From contig JBFYMA010000001.1 in assembly GCA_041305085.1 (NCBI GenBank), forward strand, positions 1 through 45,895: a stretch of 45,895 bases of DNA, written 5' to 3'. Below are positions 24,685 to 32,102 of the stretch, piece by piece (within the stretch, counting starts at the first letter, position 1; every line of letters begins with the position of its first letter). Origin of the DNA: SURF-58 sp041305085 (GTDB lineage Archaea; Nanobdellota; Nanobdellia; Woesearchaeales; UBA9642). The translations under genes were made by a program, and so were the position numbers. The notes beneath the pieces were generated by a model, which saw only the letters and a program-made list of their open reading frames with translations, searched no databases and was not told the origin of the DNA.

Positions 24685-24894
24685 ATGGAACTTTCGGTTA
24701 TTACTTCTACAAATACTGTTGAGGAGATGCTTGACCAGCTAAAGCTTGCGGCAGATATAAGCCTTGCAGCCTATGGTCTTGACTGGGAGGGCGCGAACCC
24801 TATATTAAAAGAAGTTCTTCACGATGACGAGAAAAGGTATGCTTATATCTGCCCTGCGTTTCATTTCAGCAGGTATCGCATCAAAACCACTTAG
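24685..24894 (+). CDS. Small hypothetical protein
   Basis: A 69-residue protein of unknown function, MELSVITSTNTVEEMLDQLK onward. It appears soluble and helical in the first half, with a short C-terminal part ending HFSRYRIKTT. The frame is open further upstream, but the extension is compositionally unlike protein and crosses a T/A-rich promoter-like stretch (ACTAATATTTC, about 24651-24661) some 25-30 nt before this ATG. Its end overlaps the convergent corA gene by 14 nt. There are no family marks. It could be spurious, but the acidic/basic balance and the plausible promoter make a real small gene reasonable. Confidence 0.4.
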   Translation: MELSVITSTNTVEEMLDQLKLAADISLAAYGLDWEGANPILKEVLHDDEKRYAYICPAFHFSRYRIKTT

Positions 24895-25831
24895 CCTTGG
24901 CAAACATCCATACAAGGATAAGGGTTACAATCACTATTCCTATGCCTATTGTTATGTAAAAACCCCAAGGGTGGCTTGACAGTGGAATATACTGGAAGTT
25001 CATTCCATATATTCCAGTAATAAGCGTCGGAACCATGAGTATTACAGTAATTGCAGTCAGGCGCTTGATAAATGCGTTAAGGTTTCCCTGGGTTATGTTA
25101 TCCTGAAGCTTAAGGAGTGTTCCAATTATGTCTCTCTGGATTTTTTGGGTGTCCAATACATGAAGCGCCTCATAATATAAGTCCTGGAAGTCCTTCATGT
25201 CATCTGCATTGAAGCTTGAAAAGCTGCTCTTTTTAAGGGAGTTCAATACTTCCAGGTTTGCCACAAGAGCCTGGTTAAAATAGGTTAGGGAGATGCTGTA
25301 GTTGTAAAGCATTTCCAGATCCTTTTTTTCAAACTTCAAATCCTTTTCATAGGATTCGAGCTTTTCTGCAATATCCTCAACCCTTACAAGAAACTCATCA
25401 TTGACCTTGTCAAGAACAAACGAAATAAAGCTTCCGACAGGCCTCTTGGAAAAGTTTTTGTCGCTGTTTTCCTGCAAGGTCGCAAAAAGATCATTAAAAA
25501 TCTTTGTAGGAGTTTTCTCAACGCTTATGATTGTGTTTTTTACAATAAATATGTGGAGCGCTACAGTGACAAGCTGCTCTTCCTGCATATGAGGCGTTTT
25601 ATAGGTTATCTGGAGAAATTCAGGCTTTAGCTCATACTTTGGCCTTTCTCCGTATTCAACATCCACCCTGAGCTCGTGCACAGAAACCCCTGTAAGCTTT
25701 GACAATATCTGGAGCTTTTCAACAGTCGGGTTGACTATCCTGATCCAGCAGGGAGCCCCGTCCAGCTTTTTGACGTGATTTTCTGACAAGTGCTCTATGT
25801 CATCAGTAAAATACTTAAAAGCATCAGCCAT
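24881..25831 (-). CDS. corA: CorA-type magnesium/divalent cation channel
   Basis: A 316-residue protein. A large cytoplasmic N-terminal domain (about 1-255) with long helices (EDIAEKLESYEKDLKFEKKD) precedes two C-terminal membrane segments. The first segment ends in the family signature YGMNF (GMN at about 276-278), and the second is ITIGIGIVIVTLILVWMF, followed by the short basic KAKW end. CorA proteins form pentameric channels that let Mg2+ (or Co2+/Ni2+) into the cell, with the N-terminal domain sensing internal Mg2+. The length is normal. A TATA-like TTTTTAAATTTT is centred 27 nt before the ATG, so it is probably leaderless. It is divergent from the small membrane protein at 26050. Confidence 0.92.
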   Translation of the reverse strand: MADAFKYFTDDIEHLSENHVKKLDGAPCWIRIVNPTVEKLQILSKLTGVSVHELRVDVEYGERPKYELKPEFLQITYKTPHMQEEQLVTVALHIFIVKNTIISVEKTPTKIFNDLFATLQENSDKNFSKRPVGSFISFVLDKVNDEFLVRVEDIAEKLESYEKDLKFEKKDLEMLYNYSISLTYFNQALVANLEVLNSLKKSSFSSFNADDMKDFQDLYYEALHVLDTQKIQRDIIGTLLKLQDNITQGNLNAFIKRLTAITVILMVPTLITGIYGMNFQYIPLSSHPWGFYITIGIGIVIVTLILVWMFAKAKWF

Positions 25832-25949
25832 GCAGATATTATAACTTCTTTTCTTTTTAAATTTTAGTAGAAACTACGCGGTAAACAATAATTTTTTAAG
25901 ATATTTGGCATATTTTGACTGGCAATTTCTGTTTTTGGAGTTATACACG

Positions 25950-25965
25950 AAAACAGCGCTGTTTT
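25950..25965. promoter_or_regulatory. Perfect 16-bp palindrome AAAACAGCGCTGTTTT
   Basis: A perfect palindrome in the 218-bp gap between divergent corA and the small membrane protein gene, directly before a TATA-like TTTTTAAATA. It is the right size and position for a dimeric repressor operator controlling the plus-strand gene. Regulator unknown. Confidence 0.4.
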
Positions 25966-26049
25966 TAAATAAACAGGACAAATTTCAGAAATTTTTATAT
26001 AGTAGATGCCATTATAGGATAGAAAAACCAATATTGGGGGTGTAATACA

Positions 26050-26391
26050 ATGGCTGGAAAAACAAACATGTTAGCCACTATTGCAAGCTGGCTTTTTATT
26101 CTGGGAATAATCCTTGCAGTGATTTCAGGGTTTTGGCCACTAAATGTGGTATGGACAATAATCCTAATAATTATAGGTCTTATTGTCGGACTGCTTAATG
26201 TGACTGCAAAGGAGGCACAGCCATTCCTGCTGGCAGCAGTAAGCATGGTCATAATAAGCTACTTTGGAGGAGATGTGCTTTCCACAGTATGGATAGGCCT
26301 TCAGAGAATGCTTAGCTCCATAATAATATTGACCATACCAGCAACATTGGTGGTTGCGATAAAGCAGTTGTTTATGCTGGCAAGGAACTAA
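26050..26391 (+). CDS. Small conserved-type membrane protein, three helices
   Basis: A 113-residue protein made almost entirely of three hydrophobic segments: residues 8-26 (LATIASWLFILGIILAVIS), 31-48 (VVWTIILIIIGLIVGLLN) and 55-105 (a broken pair, LLAAVSMVIISYFGG and IIILTIPATLVVAIKQLFML). The N-terminus MAGKTNM is cytoplasmic by charge. Proteins like this are widespread in DPANN and Euryarchaeota genomes without known function. A strong Shine-Dalgarno, TTGGGGGTG, lies 8 nt before the ATG, and a TATA-like ATTTTTATATAG is near 25992-26003, giving a short leader. The palindrome at 25950 may regulate it. A clear T-rich terminator follows. Confidence 0.65.
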   Translation: MAGKTNMLATIASWLFILGIILAVISGFWPLNVVWTIILIIIGLIVGLLNVTAKEAQPFLLAAVSMVIISYFGGDVLSTVWIGLQRMLSSIIILTIPATLVVAIKQLFMLARN

Positions 26392-26394
26392 AAG

Positions 26395-26419
26395 TTTTTT
26401 TCTTTTTTTTCTTTTTCTT
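26395..26419 (+). terminator. T-rich terminator of the small membrane protein gene
   Basis: Immediately after the stop come three long T runs (T6, T8 and T5) interrupted by single C, a typical archaeal intrinsic terminator. Confidence 0.55.
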
Positions 26420-26535
26420 GTTTTGATTGTTTAGTCATTTATCCTTTTTGCAATTGGTTAACGCATGTTATAGTGATTTTAAAACAGGTTTTTTTGAAAA
26501 ACTTTAAATAAACAGACAAAAATAACTCATAGAAT

Positions 26536-26958
26536 ATGAAAAAACAGGGTTGGTTGGCGATTTTAATATTATGTATAGTTTCTGTTTTCTTTGCAGTTCC
26601 TGCATTTGCAGCGGTGCAGCTTGGAACATGCGGATCAAGCTGTACACTGAATGTTCCAAGGTATAAAATAGTTATGGATCTTTCAGACCCGGACACTTTT
26701 TATGCAATTTTTGGTGGAAATGACGGTTATGCCAAAACCACCAACAGAGGTCAAAGCTTTGATATTCGATTGGACGTTGAGCAAGGAACATCCTTAGGAG
26801 ATCACAGTTCTATATCTATGGATGAGCTTGGAAACATCTATATCGTTGACAGAGAAAACTTTGACAGCTTTTTTTTTCAGAAAAATAAACGCTCCAGGAG
26901 ACAGCGCTTCAGACATGGAAGCAGTCCAAATAATGCCTGCATATATTCCTGGAAGTGA
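26536..26958 (+). CDS. Sialidase-like surface protein, 5' fragment (frameshifted)
   Basis: The first part of a surface protein gene that continues in another frame at 26822-28234. Residues 1-26 are a signal peptide (GWLAILILCIVSVFFAVPAFA). Residues about 27-113 show a beta-propeller-like start (FYAIFGGNDGYAKTTNRGQSFD, an Asp-box-like turn, then SSISMDELGNIYIVDRENFD). At a run of nine T (26869-26877) the meaningful frame is lost: the last 25 residues (KNKRSRRQRFRHG...) read as nonsense, whereas the other frame continues RKINAPGDSAS. Removing one T joins both parts into one protein of about 565 residues. Possible causes are an assembly error, phase variation by slippage, or transcriptional slippage. 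TTTAAATA is centred 29 nt before the ATG. Confidence 0.7.
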   Translation: MKKQGWLAILILCIVSVFFAVPAFAAVQLGTCGSSCTLNVPRYKIVMDLSDPDTFYAIFGGNDGYAKTTNRGQSFDIRLDVEQGTSLGDHSSISMDELGNIYIVDRENFDSFFFQKNKRSRRQRFRHGSSPNNACIYSWK

Positions 26959-28234
26959 TTATCAAACACCAAATATTTTGGCACAAAACTCAACCCACAT
27001 CTGGATTTTTGAAAGAAAAGGAGATGAACCTGCAGCAAATGTAAGATACAGAATGTCAACAAATGGCGGAACAACTTTCCCTGATGATGCCCAGCACAGA
27101 GGTTGGGTTTCCCAGACAAATACAGGAACAGTGAGAATTGGATCTCTGCTGATTGAAGGCCAACCTGCAGTAATAATTTGGTATGCTAAAGAAGGCTTCA
27201 GGTATTTTGTTTGGGATGGAACACAGTTTATTGCCAAGACAGACAGCACAATAAAGTGGGATGCAGATTTTGGCGCTGCAGGGCAGCAAAGAGCCTTTGC
27301 AATGAACTATTTAAACGGGGTAATGCATGTTGTATATGCAGAAGCTGACAAACTTAAGCACAGGTACAAAAATTATAATGATGGGCTAACAACATGGAAT
27401 GAAATTACTGTTGAGGACTATGCAGATGGCGAAACAGATGATGCAATGCTTTTCAGCCCTCAACTTACAGTACATGGGAATGATATGTATATGTTTTACC
27501 TGTACAAGCAGGGAGTTGAAAACAATGATGTTGTTTACAGAAAGTGGAATTCTTCATCAGAAGAATGGGGGCCAAGAATAACTCTGGTAAGTGATGGCCA
27601 ATACAACAGGTGGCCAAACCTCCCTGCAATTGTTAACCCTTCTGCAGACTATATCCCTTACATGTGGACAAGGTATTTTACATCAGCATCTAGACCTGTA
27701 TTTATTGATACGCTCAGCATTGCAGCAGTCTGCGACAACGACAACACATGCGATGCTGGAGAGGATTGCAGCAACTGCCCAAATGATTGCCTTGATTCTG
27801 GAGAAGTCTGTTGTGGAACAACAGCCTATTCAGGAGACTGCTGCGGAGATGGAGACTGTTCTGGACTTGAGACATGCGTAAGCCATGTGTGCACTGCACC
27901 AGGTCCTTGTGCAGACGGAACCTGCGATGCAGGAGACAACTGCCCGGCATATGACAGCCTTTGCCCTGACAACTCGTGCTATGAGCCTGCGTGCAGCAAT
28001 GGCTGCCAGCAGACAGCTGTTGCTTTTGGCCAAAAGGATGAGGCTTGCACAGGAAACAATTACTGCAGCGGTACTGGGAGCTGCACTGCTTGCAGGACTG
28101 ACCTTGAAAGCAACTGCAACGGAAAGATTGACGACACTGAGCTTATGAACAACATAAATTACTGGTATTCAGACACTTTGTCAATGAGCCTTCTCATGGA
28201 ATCATTGTCGTACTGGAAAAGGGGATACATTTAG
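26822..28234 (+). CDS. Sialidase-like surface protein, 3' fragment with Cys-rich and dockerin-like C-terminus
   Basis: The second part of the frameshifted gene; meaningful sequence begins around 26878 (RKINAPGDSAS). It contains beta-propeller repeats with a clear Asp-box (MSTNGGTTFPD), as in sialidases and sortilins, to about residue 300 of this frame. A Cys-rich segment (CDNDNTCDAGEDCSNCPNDC, then GDCCGDGDCSG) follows, typical of secreted archaeal and bacterial proteins. The protein ends with a dockerin-like half repeat, CNGKIDDTELMNNINYWYSD followed by TLSMSLLMESLSYWKRG. That tail closely resembles the end of the surface protein at 43001-45367. Catalytic sialidase residues were not identified, so it may be a binding propeller and not an enzyme. 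The listed start is only the frame's first ATG; it has no promoter or ribosome site of its own. Confidence 0.65.
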   Translation: MSLETSISLTEKTLTAFFFRKINAPGDSASDMEAVQIMPAYIPGSDYQTPNILAQNSTHIWIFERKGDEPAANVRYRMSTNGGTTFPDDAQHRGWVSQTNTGTVRIGSLLIEGQPAVIIWYAKEGFRYFVWDGTQFIAKTDSTIKWDADFGAAGQQRAFAMNYLNGVMHVVYAEADKLKHRYKNYNDGLTTWNEITVEDYADGETDDAMLFSPQLTVHGNDMYMFYLYKQGVENNDVVYRKWNSSSEEWGPRITLVSDGQYNRWPNLPAIVNPSADYIPYMWTRYFTSASRPVFIDTLSIAAVCDNDNTCDAGEDCSNCPNDCLDSGEVCCGTTAYSGDCCGDGDCSGLETCVSHVCTAPGPCADGTCDAGDNCPAYDSLCPDNSCYEPACSNGCQQTAVAFGQKDEACTGNNYCSGTGSCTACRTDLESNCNGKIDDTELMNNINYWYSDTLSMSLLMESLSYWKRGYI

Positions 28235-28240
28235 GAATGC

Positions 28241-28819
28241 CTAATATTTTTGTTCTCTCACTTTGTCAATCCATTCAAAAAACAGCTTCATGAATTTTTG
28301 CCGGTTTTCTTTTTGCAGGTTTGTTTCATAAGAGTAAAACTCCTGCTTTTTTTTGTCAATGTCTTTAACATGAAAGAATTCTTTTGGCTTTACTGCCAGC
28401 AAAGTATCTGACTTCCCATCCCAGTTTGATTGGACCTTTGCACCTATAATTTCAAGGCAGGGATCGTTTGTGGCGTCAACAATAACCCATTTTTTCCCTA
28501 TTTTTATTTTTATGAATGTGTGAAGTACTATTATTGGCCTATCCAATAAGAAATTCATTTGCTGGGTGAACTTTCTGCTCTTTTTGTACTCGAAACTGCA
28601 CATCCACTTCCGGACAGGAATTCCCATAGCAGAGTAAACATCAAACAGTATTATATTCTTTGTTGAGCAGGGCCCTTTTTTTTCTTTCCATGTTTTTTCA
28701 GGGCTCCTGGGCTGGATGTCCCCATAAGGAATATCCCTTACAATTTCAAATACCCTGACTATTTTTTTGTTTTTTGAAAGATTTCTGCACTTTTTAAGAA
28801 TTTCATCATAATAGGGCAT
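28241..28819 (-). CDS. Transglutaminase-like (papain-fold) protein
   Basis: A 192-residue protein with the transglutaminase-core triad in the expected order: Cys51 in KKGPCSTKNIILFDVYSAMG, His100 in IIVLHTFIKIKIGKKW and Asp115 in VIVDATND. Such proteins are mostly cysteine proteases or amidases, seldom cross-linkers. This one has no signal peptide, so it should act in the cytoplasm. The N-terminal 40 residues and the Lys-rich C-terminus are not recognised. It lies 6 nt from the convergent surface protein gene. A TATA-like TTTTTATACTA is centred 25 nt before the ATG at 28819. The substrate is unknown. Confidence 0.75.
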   Translation of the reverse strand: MPYYDEILKKCRNLSKNKKIVRVFEIVRDIPYGDIQPRSPEKTWKEKKGPCSTKNIILFDVYSAMGIPVRKWMCSFEYKKSRKFTQQMNFLLDRPIIVLHTFIKIKIGKKWVIVDATNDPCLEIIGAKVQSNWDGKSDTLLAVKPKEFFHVKDIDKKKQEFYSYETNLQKENRQKFMKLFFEWIDKVREQKY

Positions 28820-28896
28820 ACTATTTGTGATACTGTTTAGTATAAAAAATTAATGTATTCCAAACATATATAAATAATTATTTTTTCCTTTCTCCG

Positions 28897-29202
28897 ATGA
28901 AAAACAGCAATGATATTGATGGAACAATAATGAATATTTTTGAGGCCTACAAGTTCAAGAAAGAGTCTCTTGGGATGGACACCCACAAAACATTGGAATT
29001 CAGTAGCAGTATTCACATAACAAGGCTGGAAGGCAGTGATGGCCTTGTGAAGCACTTTGTTGATCACGAAGGCACTCATGTATATCTCTCAAGAAAGTAC
29101 AACAACCAAAATAGATTTACAAAAGAGATTTACAAACCAGGAGAGTGGGAAAATCTTCTTTGTCAATACTTGAAAGACGCCAAAAACAAAAAAGAACAGT
29201 AG
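28897..29202 (+). CDS. Hypothetical protein, 101 residues
   Basis: A small soluble protein, MKNSNDIDGTIMNIFEAYKF onward, with no recognised domain. It is mixed in charge, with DHEGTHVYLSRKYNNQNRFTK in the middle and a Lys-rich end (KDAKNKKEQ). The TATA stretch ATATATAAATAA is centred about 26 nt before the ATG, so the start and the gene are well supported even though the function is not. It stands alone between a divergent transglutaminase-like gene and the convergent AsnRS gene. Confidence 0.55.
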   Translation: MKNSNDIDGTIMNIFEAYKFKKESLGMDTHKTLEFSSSIHITRLEGSDGLVKHFVDHEGTHVYLSRKYNNQNRFTKEIYKPGEWENLLCQYLKDAKNKKEQ

Positions 29203-29232
29203 AATATCTTAGAATTTATAGAAATTCAACAT

Positions 29233-29253
29233 AAAAAAAGAAAAAACAAAAAA
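29233..29253 (-). terminator. U-rich terminator of the AsnRS gene
   Basis: On the minus strand, directly after the stop, runs of T separated by single G or C (T6-G-T6-C-T7). Confidence 0.5.
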
Positions 29254-29254
29254 C

Positions 29255-30559
29255 CTAAGGAGTCCATCTCAGCATTGTTCTTGGGAAAGGTATTGCATCC
29301 TTGATGCTTTCAAGCCCGCAAATCCAGCTTATAACCCTTTCTACACCAAAACCAAATCCTCCATGAGGGACGCTTCCATACCTTCTGGTGTCCAGGTAAA
29401 ACTCATACTCTTCAGGCTTTTCACCCATCTCCAATAGGCTCTTCTTGATTTTTTCGATGTCGCTCTCCCTTTCGCTGCCACCTATTATTTCACCATAGCC
29501 TTCAGGAGCAATGAAATCAACTCCGTGAACAACCCTTTTATCTTTTGGGGAATCATCAGGCTCTTTCATATAGAATGCCTTTACTGCCTTAGGATAATTG
29601 GTTACTGCTATGGGAACATCGAAAAGCTTGCTGAGCTTATCCTCTTCAATGGTCCTGAGGTCTTTTCCCCACTCAATGTCAAGCTTGCACTTTTTTTTCA
29701 GGACTTGTAATGCCTCTGTGTAGGTCATCCTCACAAAAGGCTTTTCCACTGTGGGCTTCAGCTTTGCAGGATCCCTTTCCAGTATTTTAAGCTCCTGCTG
29801 ACACTTTTCAAGAACACTGGAAACAACAAACTTTATCAGGCCTTCTCCCCAGTCTATTATTTGGGCAAAGCTTGCCCATGCAACCTCCATTTCTGCGTGC
29901 CAGTACTCTGTCAAATGCCTGGAAGTCTTGCTTTTTTCAGCCCTGAAGCTAGGAGCGATTGTATAGATTTTCTCCAGTGCAAATATGGCTGGCTCTGCAT
30001 AGAGCTGCCAGGTTTGGGCCAGAAAGACCCCTTTTTGCCCAAAATAGGGAACCTGGAACAGGGTTGAGCCGCCTTCGCACTGCACGCTCTGGAATATTGG
30101 GCTGTGGTACTCGTAAAACCCTTCTTTTCTGAAGTATTCATGTATTGCCCCAAAAACAACACTCCTTATTTTGAGGATTGCAGTCATTTTCTGGCTCCTG
30201 AGCCAAAGATGCCTTTTGTCTGCAAGGAACTCTATGCTCTGGTCCTTTGTTATTGGGAAAGTATCTGATTCTCCTATAACTTTGAAGTCATCCACGCTTA
30301 CCTCAAATCCTGTTGGAGCCCTTTTGTCCTCTTTTATTGTTCCATGGATTTCCATGCTGGTCTCTATCTGCAGCTTATCTGCAATGCCAAACTTTTCCTC
30401 TCCTATTTTGGCTTTTTCTATTACGCACTGTATTGTGCCTGAGTGGTCCCTCAGTACAATAAATTTGAGCTTGGATGATCCCCTTTCCCTATAAACCCAC
30501 CCTCTCAGGCTTATTTTTCCAGTTTTCTGCTTTTCAGCTTCTTGTATTGATTTGAACAT
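29255..30559 (-). CDS. asnS: Asparaginyl-tRNA synthetase
   Basis: A 434-residue class IIb synthetase that charges tRNA-Asn with asparagine. It has an N-terminal OB-fold anticodon-binding domain (GKISLRGWVYRERGSSKLKF and FIVLRDHSGTIQCVI). The class II core follows, with motif 2 (APSFRAEKSKTSRHLTEYWH) and motif 3 (GFGFGVERVISWICGLESIK). The sequence fits AsnRS rather than AspRS: it has HLTEYWHAEMEVAW and PFPRTMLRWTP. Its presence means the AspRS at 33.4 kb need not be non-discriminating. The ATG at 30559 is chosen because AGGAG (30569-30573) lies 9 nt before it; the in-frame TTG at 30568 touches that site. TTTAAAT near 30627 gives a leader of about 40 nt. Confidence 0.95.
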   Translation of the reverse strand: MFKSIQEAEKQKTGKISLRGWVYRERGSSKLKFIVLRDHSGTIQCVIEKAKIGEEKFGIADKLQIETSMEIHGTIKEDKRAPTGFEVSVDDFKVIGESDTFPITKDQSIEFLADKRHLWLRSQKMTAILKIRSVVFGAIHEYFRKEGFYEYHSPIFQSVQCEGGSTLFQVPYFGQKGVFLAQTWQLYAEPAIFALEKIYTIAPSFRAEKSKTSRHLTEYWHAEMEVAWASFAQIIDWGEGLIKFVVSSVLEKCQQELKILERDPAKLKPTVEKPFVRMTYTEALQVLKKKCKLDIEWGKDLRTIEEDKLSKLFDVPIAVTNYPKAVKAFYMKEPDDSPKDKRVVHGVDFIAPEGYGEIIGGSERESDIEKIKKSLLEMGEKPEEYEFYLDTRRYGSVPHGGFGFGVERVISWICGLESIKDAIPFPRTMLRWTP

Positions 30560-30568
30560 TTTTATCAA

Positions 30569-30573
30569 CTCCT
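30569..30573 (-). promoter_or_regulatory. Shine-Dalgarno deciding the asnS start
   Basis: AGGAG on the minus strand, 9 nt before the ATG at 30559. Confidence 0.5.
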
Positions 30574-30872
30574 TGTTTTTTTGTGAAAAAAGTAAAACAA
30601 ATATCTTGACTGTGGATTGTTTATTTAAATTTTGTCAGAATCAGCAATTAATCAGGCTGTAAACTACCCTGAACTGAAATTCTTGCTTTATGAGCTGGTA
30701 GTATGCGTACATAACAGATTAGAAAATGTGTTTTTTTATAAAGTTTACTGTAAAAAATATAAAAATATATAAAAAAAGTAATATTTGTATTGCTTCAATT
30801 TTTTGTATAAACAACAAAAAAATAGCAACTTTTATATAAGATGCTTTGAGACATTAGGTTTTTTGCAAAAAA
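30574..30872. other. Divergent promoter gap between asnS and the phosphatidyltransferase gene
   Basis: An A/T-rich gap of about 300 bp. It holds a TATA for asnS (TTTAAAT near 30624-30630, minus) and a TATA for the plus-strand gene (TTTTATATAAG, about 30830-30840, some 37 nt before the ATG). The rest is A/T-rich with several short T runs; I see no ORF, palindrome or RNA-like fold that stands out. Confidence 0.4.
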
Positions 30873-31565
30873 ATGGCGCAAAAAGAGTTTAAAGGAGACA
30901 AGAAAAAAGGCACAACAGGATTGTTGTGGAAACCAGAACAAAAGTTTATTAAATGGGTTGTGCCAAGGATTCCGGGATTTATACAGTCTTATCATCTTAC
31001 GCTTGCAGGTATACTTTGGAGCATAGGGATAGTGCTTTTCAGCTTTCTGGCCAAAAGCAACATTGCATGGCTTTGGGGGGCATCTATAATGCTTGTGCTC
31101 CACTGGGTTACTGACTCTATAGATGGAGCCCTTGGAAAGTACAGAAAAATGGGGCTTGCAAAGTGGGGCTTTTATATGGATCATTTTCTTGACTATGTAT
31201 TTTTCTGTTCAATACTTATAGGCTATTCTTTTTTGTCCCCTCTGAATTTTATTTATATGCTGTTCTTTATACTTGTGCTCCTGGGAGGGTTTTATGTGAA
31301 CACATATGTGACTTTTGCAGTTACAGACGAGTTCAGAATGCATTATTCCAGGATAGGCCCTACAGAGATGAGGATAGTATTTATAGCAATAAATACTCTA
31401 CTTATATTTTTTGGAAAGACATACATGGCAAGAGCCCTGCCCTATGCACTCGTAATTTCTTTTCTGGGGCTCGTGTACATAGTGTACAAAACCCAAAGGA
31501 AAATATGGCAGATCGACAAGAAGAAAAACATGGACAGGGTTAAAGGAAAAAGGGAAAAGAATTAA
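30873..31565 (+). CDS. CDP-alcohol phosphatidyltransferase family membrane enzyme
   Basis: A 230-residue membrane protein with the CDP-alcohol phosphotransferase motif: Asp81, Asp84-Gly85, then Gly99, Asp103 and Asp107 (in DSIDGALGKYRKMGLAKWG and FYMDHFLD). The usual Ala-Arg pair is Gly-Lys here and the next spacer is one residue longer, so it is not a standard archaetidylserine or archaetidylglycerol-phosphate synthase. The four Asp needed for metal binding are all present, so it should be active. About five to six membrane helices follow. It would join a CDP-activated lipid to an alcohol, or a similar reaction, in membrane phospholipid synthesis. The substrate is not predictable. The N-terminus is basic and cytoplasmic. 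Confidence 0.82.
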   Translation: MAQKEFKGDKKKGTTGLLWKPEQKFIKWVVPRIPGFIQSYHLTLAGILWSIGIVLFSFLAKSNIAWLWGASIMLVLHWVTDSIDGALGKYRKMGLAKWGFYMDHFLDYVFFCSILIGYSFLSPLNFIYMLFFILVLLGGFYVNTYVTFAVTDEFRMHYSRIGPTEMRIVFIAINTLLIFFGKTYMARALPYALVISFLGLVYIVYKTQRKIWQIDKKKNMDRVKGKREKN

Positions 31566-31586
31566 AATATGTAAAAACACTCGTTC

Positions 31587-32054
31587 TTGCATGTATTGGA
31601 AAATACCCCCAAAATAAAAGTATTTGAAGCGCTGGGCTGCATAGCCGACATGAGGGTTGAAATAAAAGGCAATCAGGCAAAAATATTCTCATCCAGCAGA
31701 AACAAGTATTATACTGTAAGCTATGACGGCAACAAAAGAATAATGAGCAATGACAATGGCTCATACTGGGTTGGCTATCTTGGGTATCCTGCCATAGCGT
31801 TCTTGATGATAGCCGGAAAGATAAGATACAACAAAGATTTTGCAGAAGCATTAAAAGGAATATTCTGGAAAGATGTTAACACAACATTCAAGAATAATTA
31901 TGCAAAAACAGAAAACTATGTTTTTGAATTGGCAGAGAAAAACGGTGTTAGCCAGACAGACCTCGAAGCAGAAGCTGAAAATATTCTTTCCCAGATAAAA
32001 GTGCTCAAGCTGGAAAAGTTCGGTAAGAGAATTTCTCCACCAAACGGCTACTAA
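31587..32054 (+). CDS. Hypothetical protein, start uncertain
   Basis: About 150 residues, unrecognised. The core KIKVFEALGCIADMRVEIKG and SSRNKYYTVSYDGNKRIMSN looks like a compact beta domain; a helical C-terminal half follows (FELAEKNGVSQTDLEAEAEN). The start is a problem: this frame offers only TTG (31587, 31596). The ATG at 31591, correctly placed about 24-26 nt after TTAAAATATG, is in another frame and stops after 8 codons. One extra C in the C5 run near 31606-31610 would join that ATG to the ORF, giving MYWKIPPKIKV. So there is either a rare TTG start or a one-base indel. It follows the phosphatidyltransferase gene by 21 nt. Confidence 0.55.
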   Translation: MHVLENTPKIKVFEALGCIADMRVEIKGNQAKIFSSSRNKYYTVSYDGNKRIMSNDNGSYWVGYLGYPAIAFLMIAGKIRYNKDFAEALKGIFWKDVNTTFKNNYAKTENYVFELAEKNGVSQTDLEAEAENILSQIKVLKLEKFGKRISPPNGY

Positions 32055-32073
32055 GCAAACAACTGGCAAAAAC

Positions 32074-32081
32074 TTTATAAA
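32074..32081 (+). promoter_or_regulatory. TATA box of cutA
   Basis: TTTATAAA centred 25 nt before the ATG at 32103. Confidence 0.55.
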
Positions 32082-32102
32082 AATTATTGAATTTGCCTGT
32101 GT

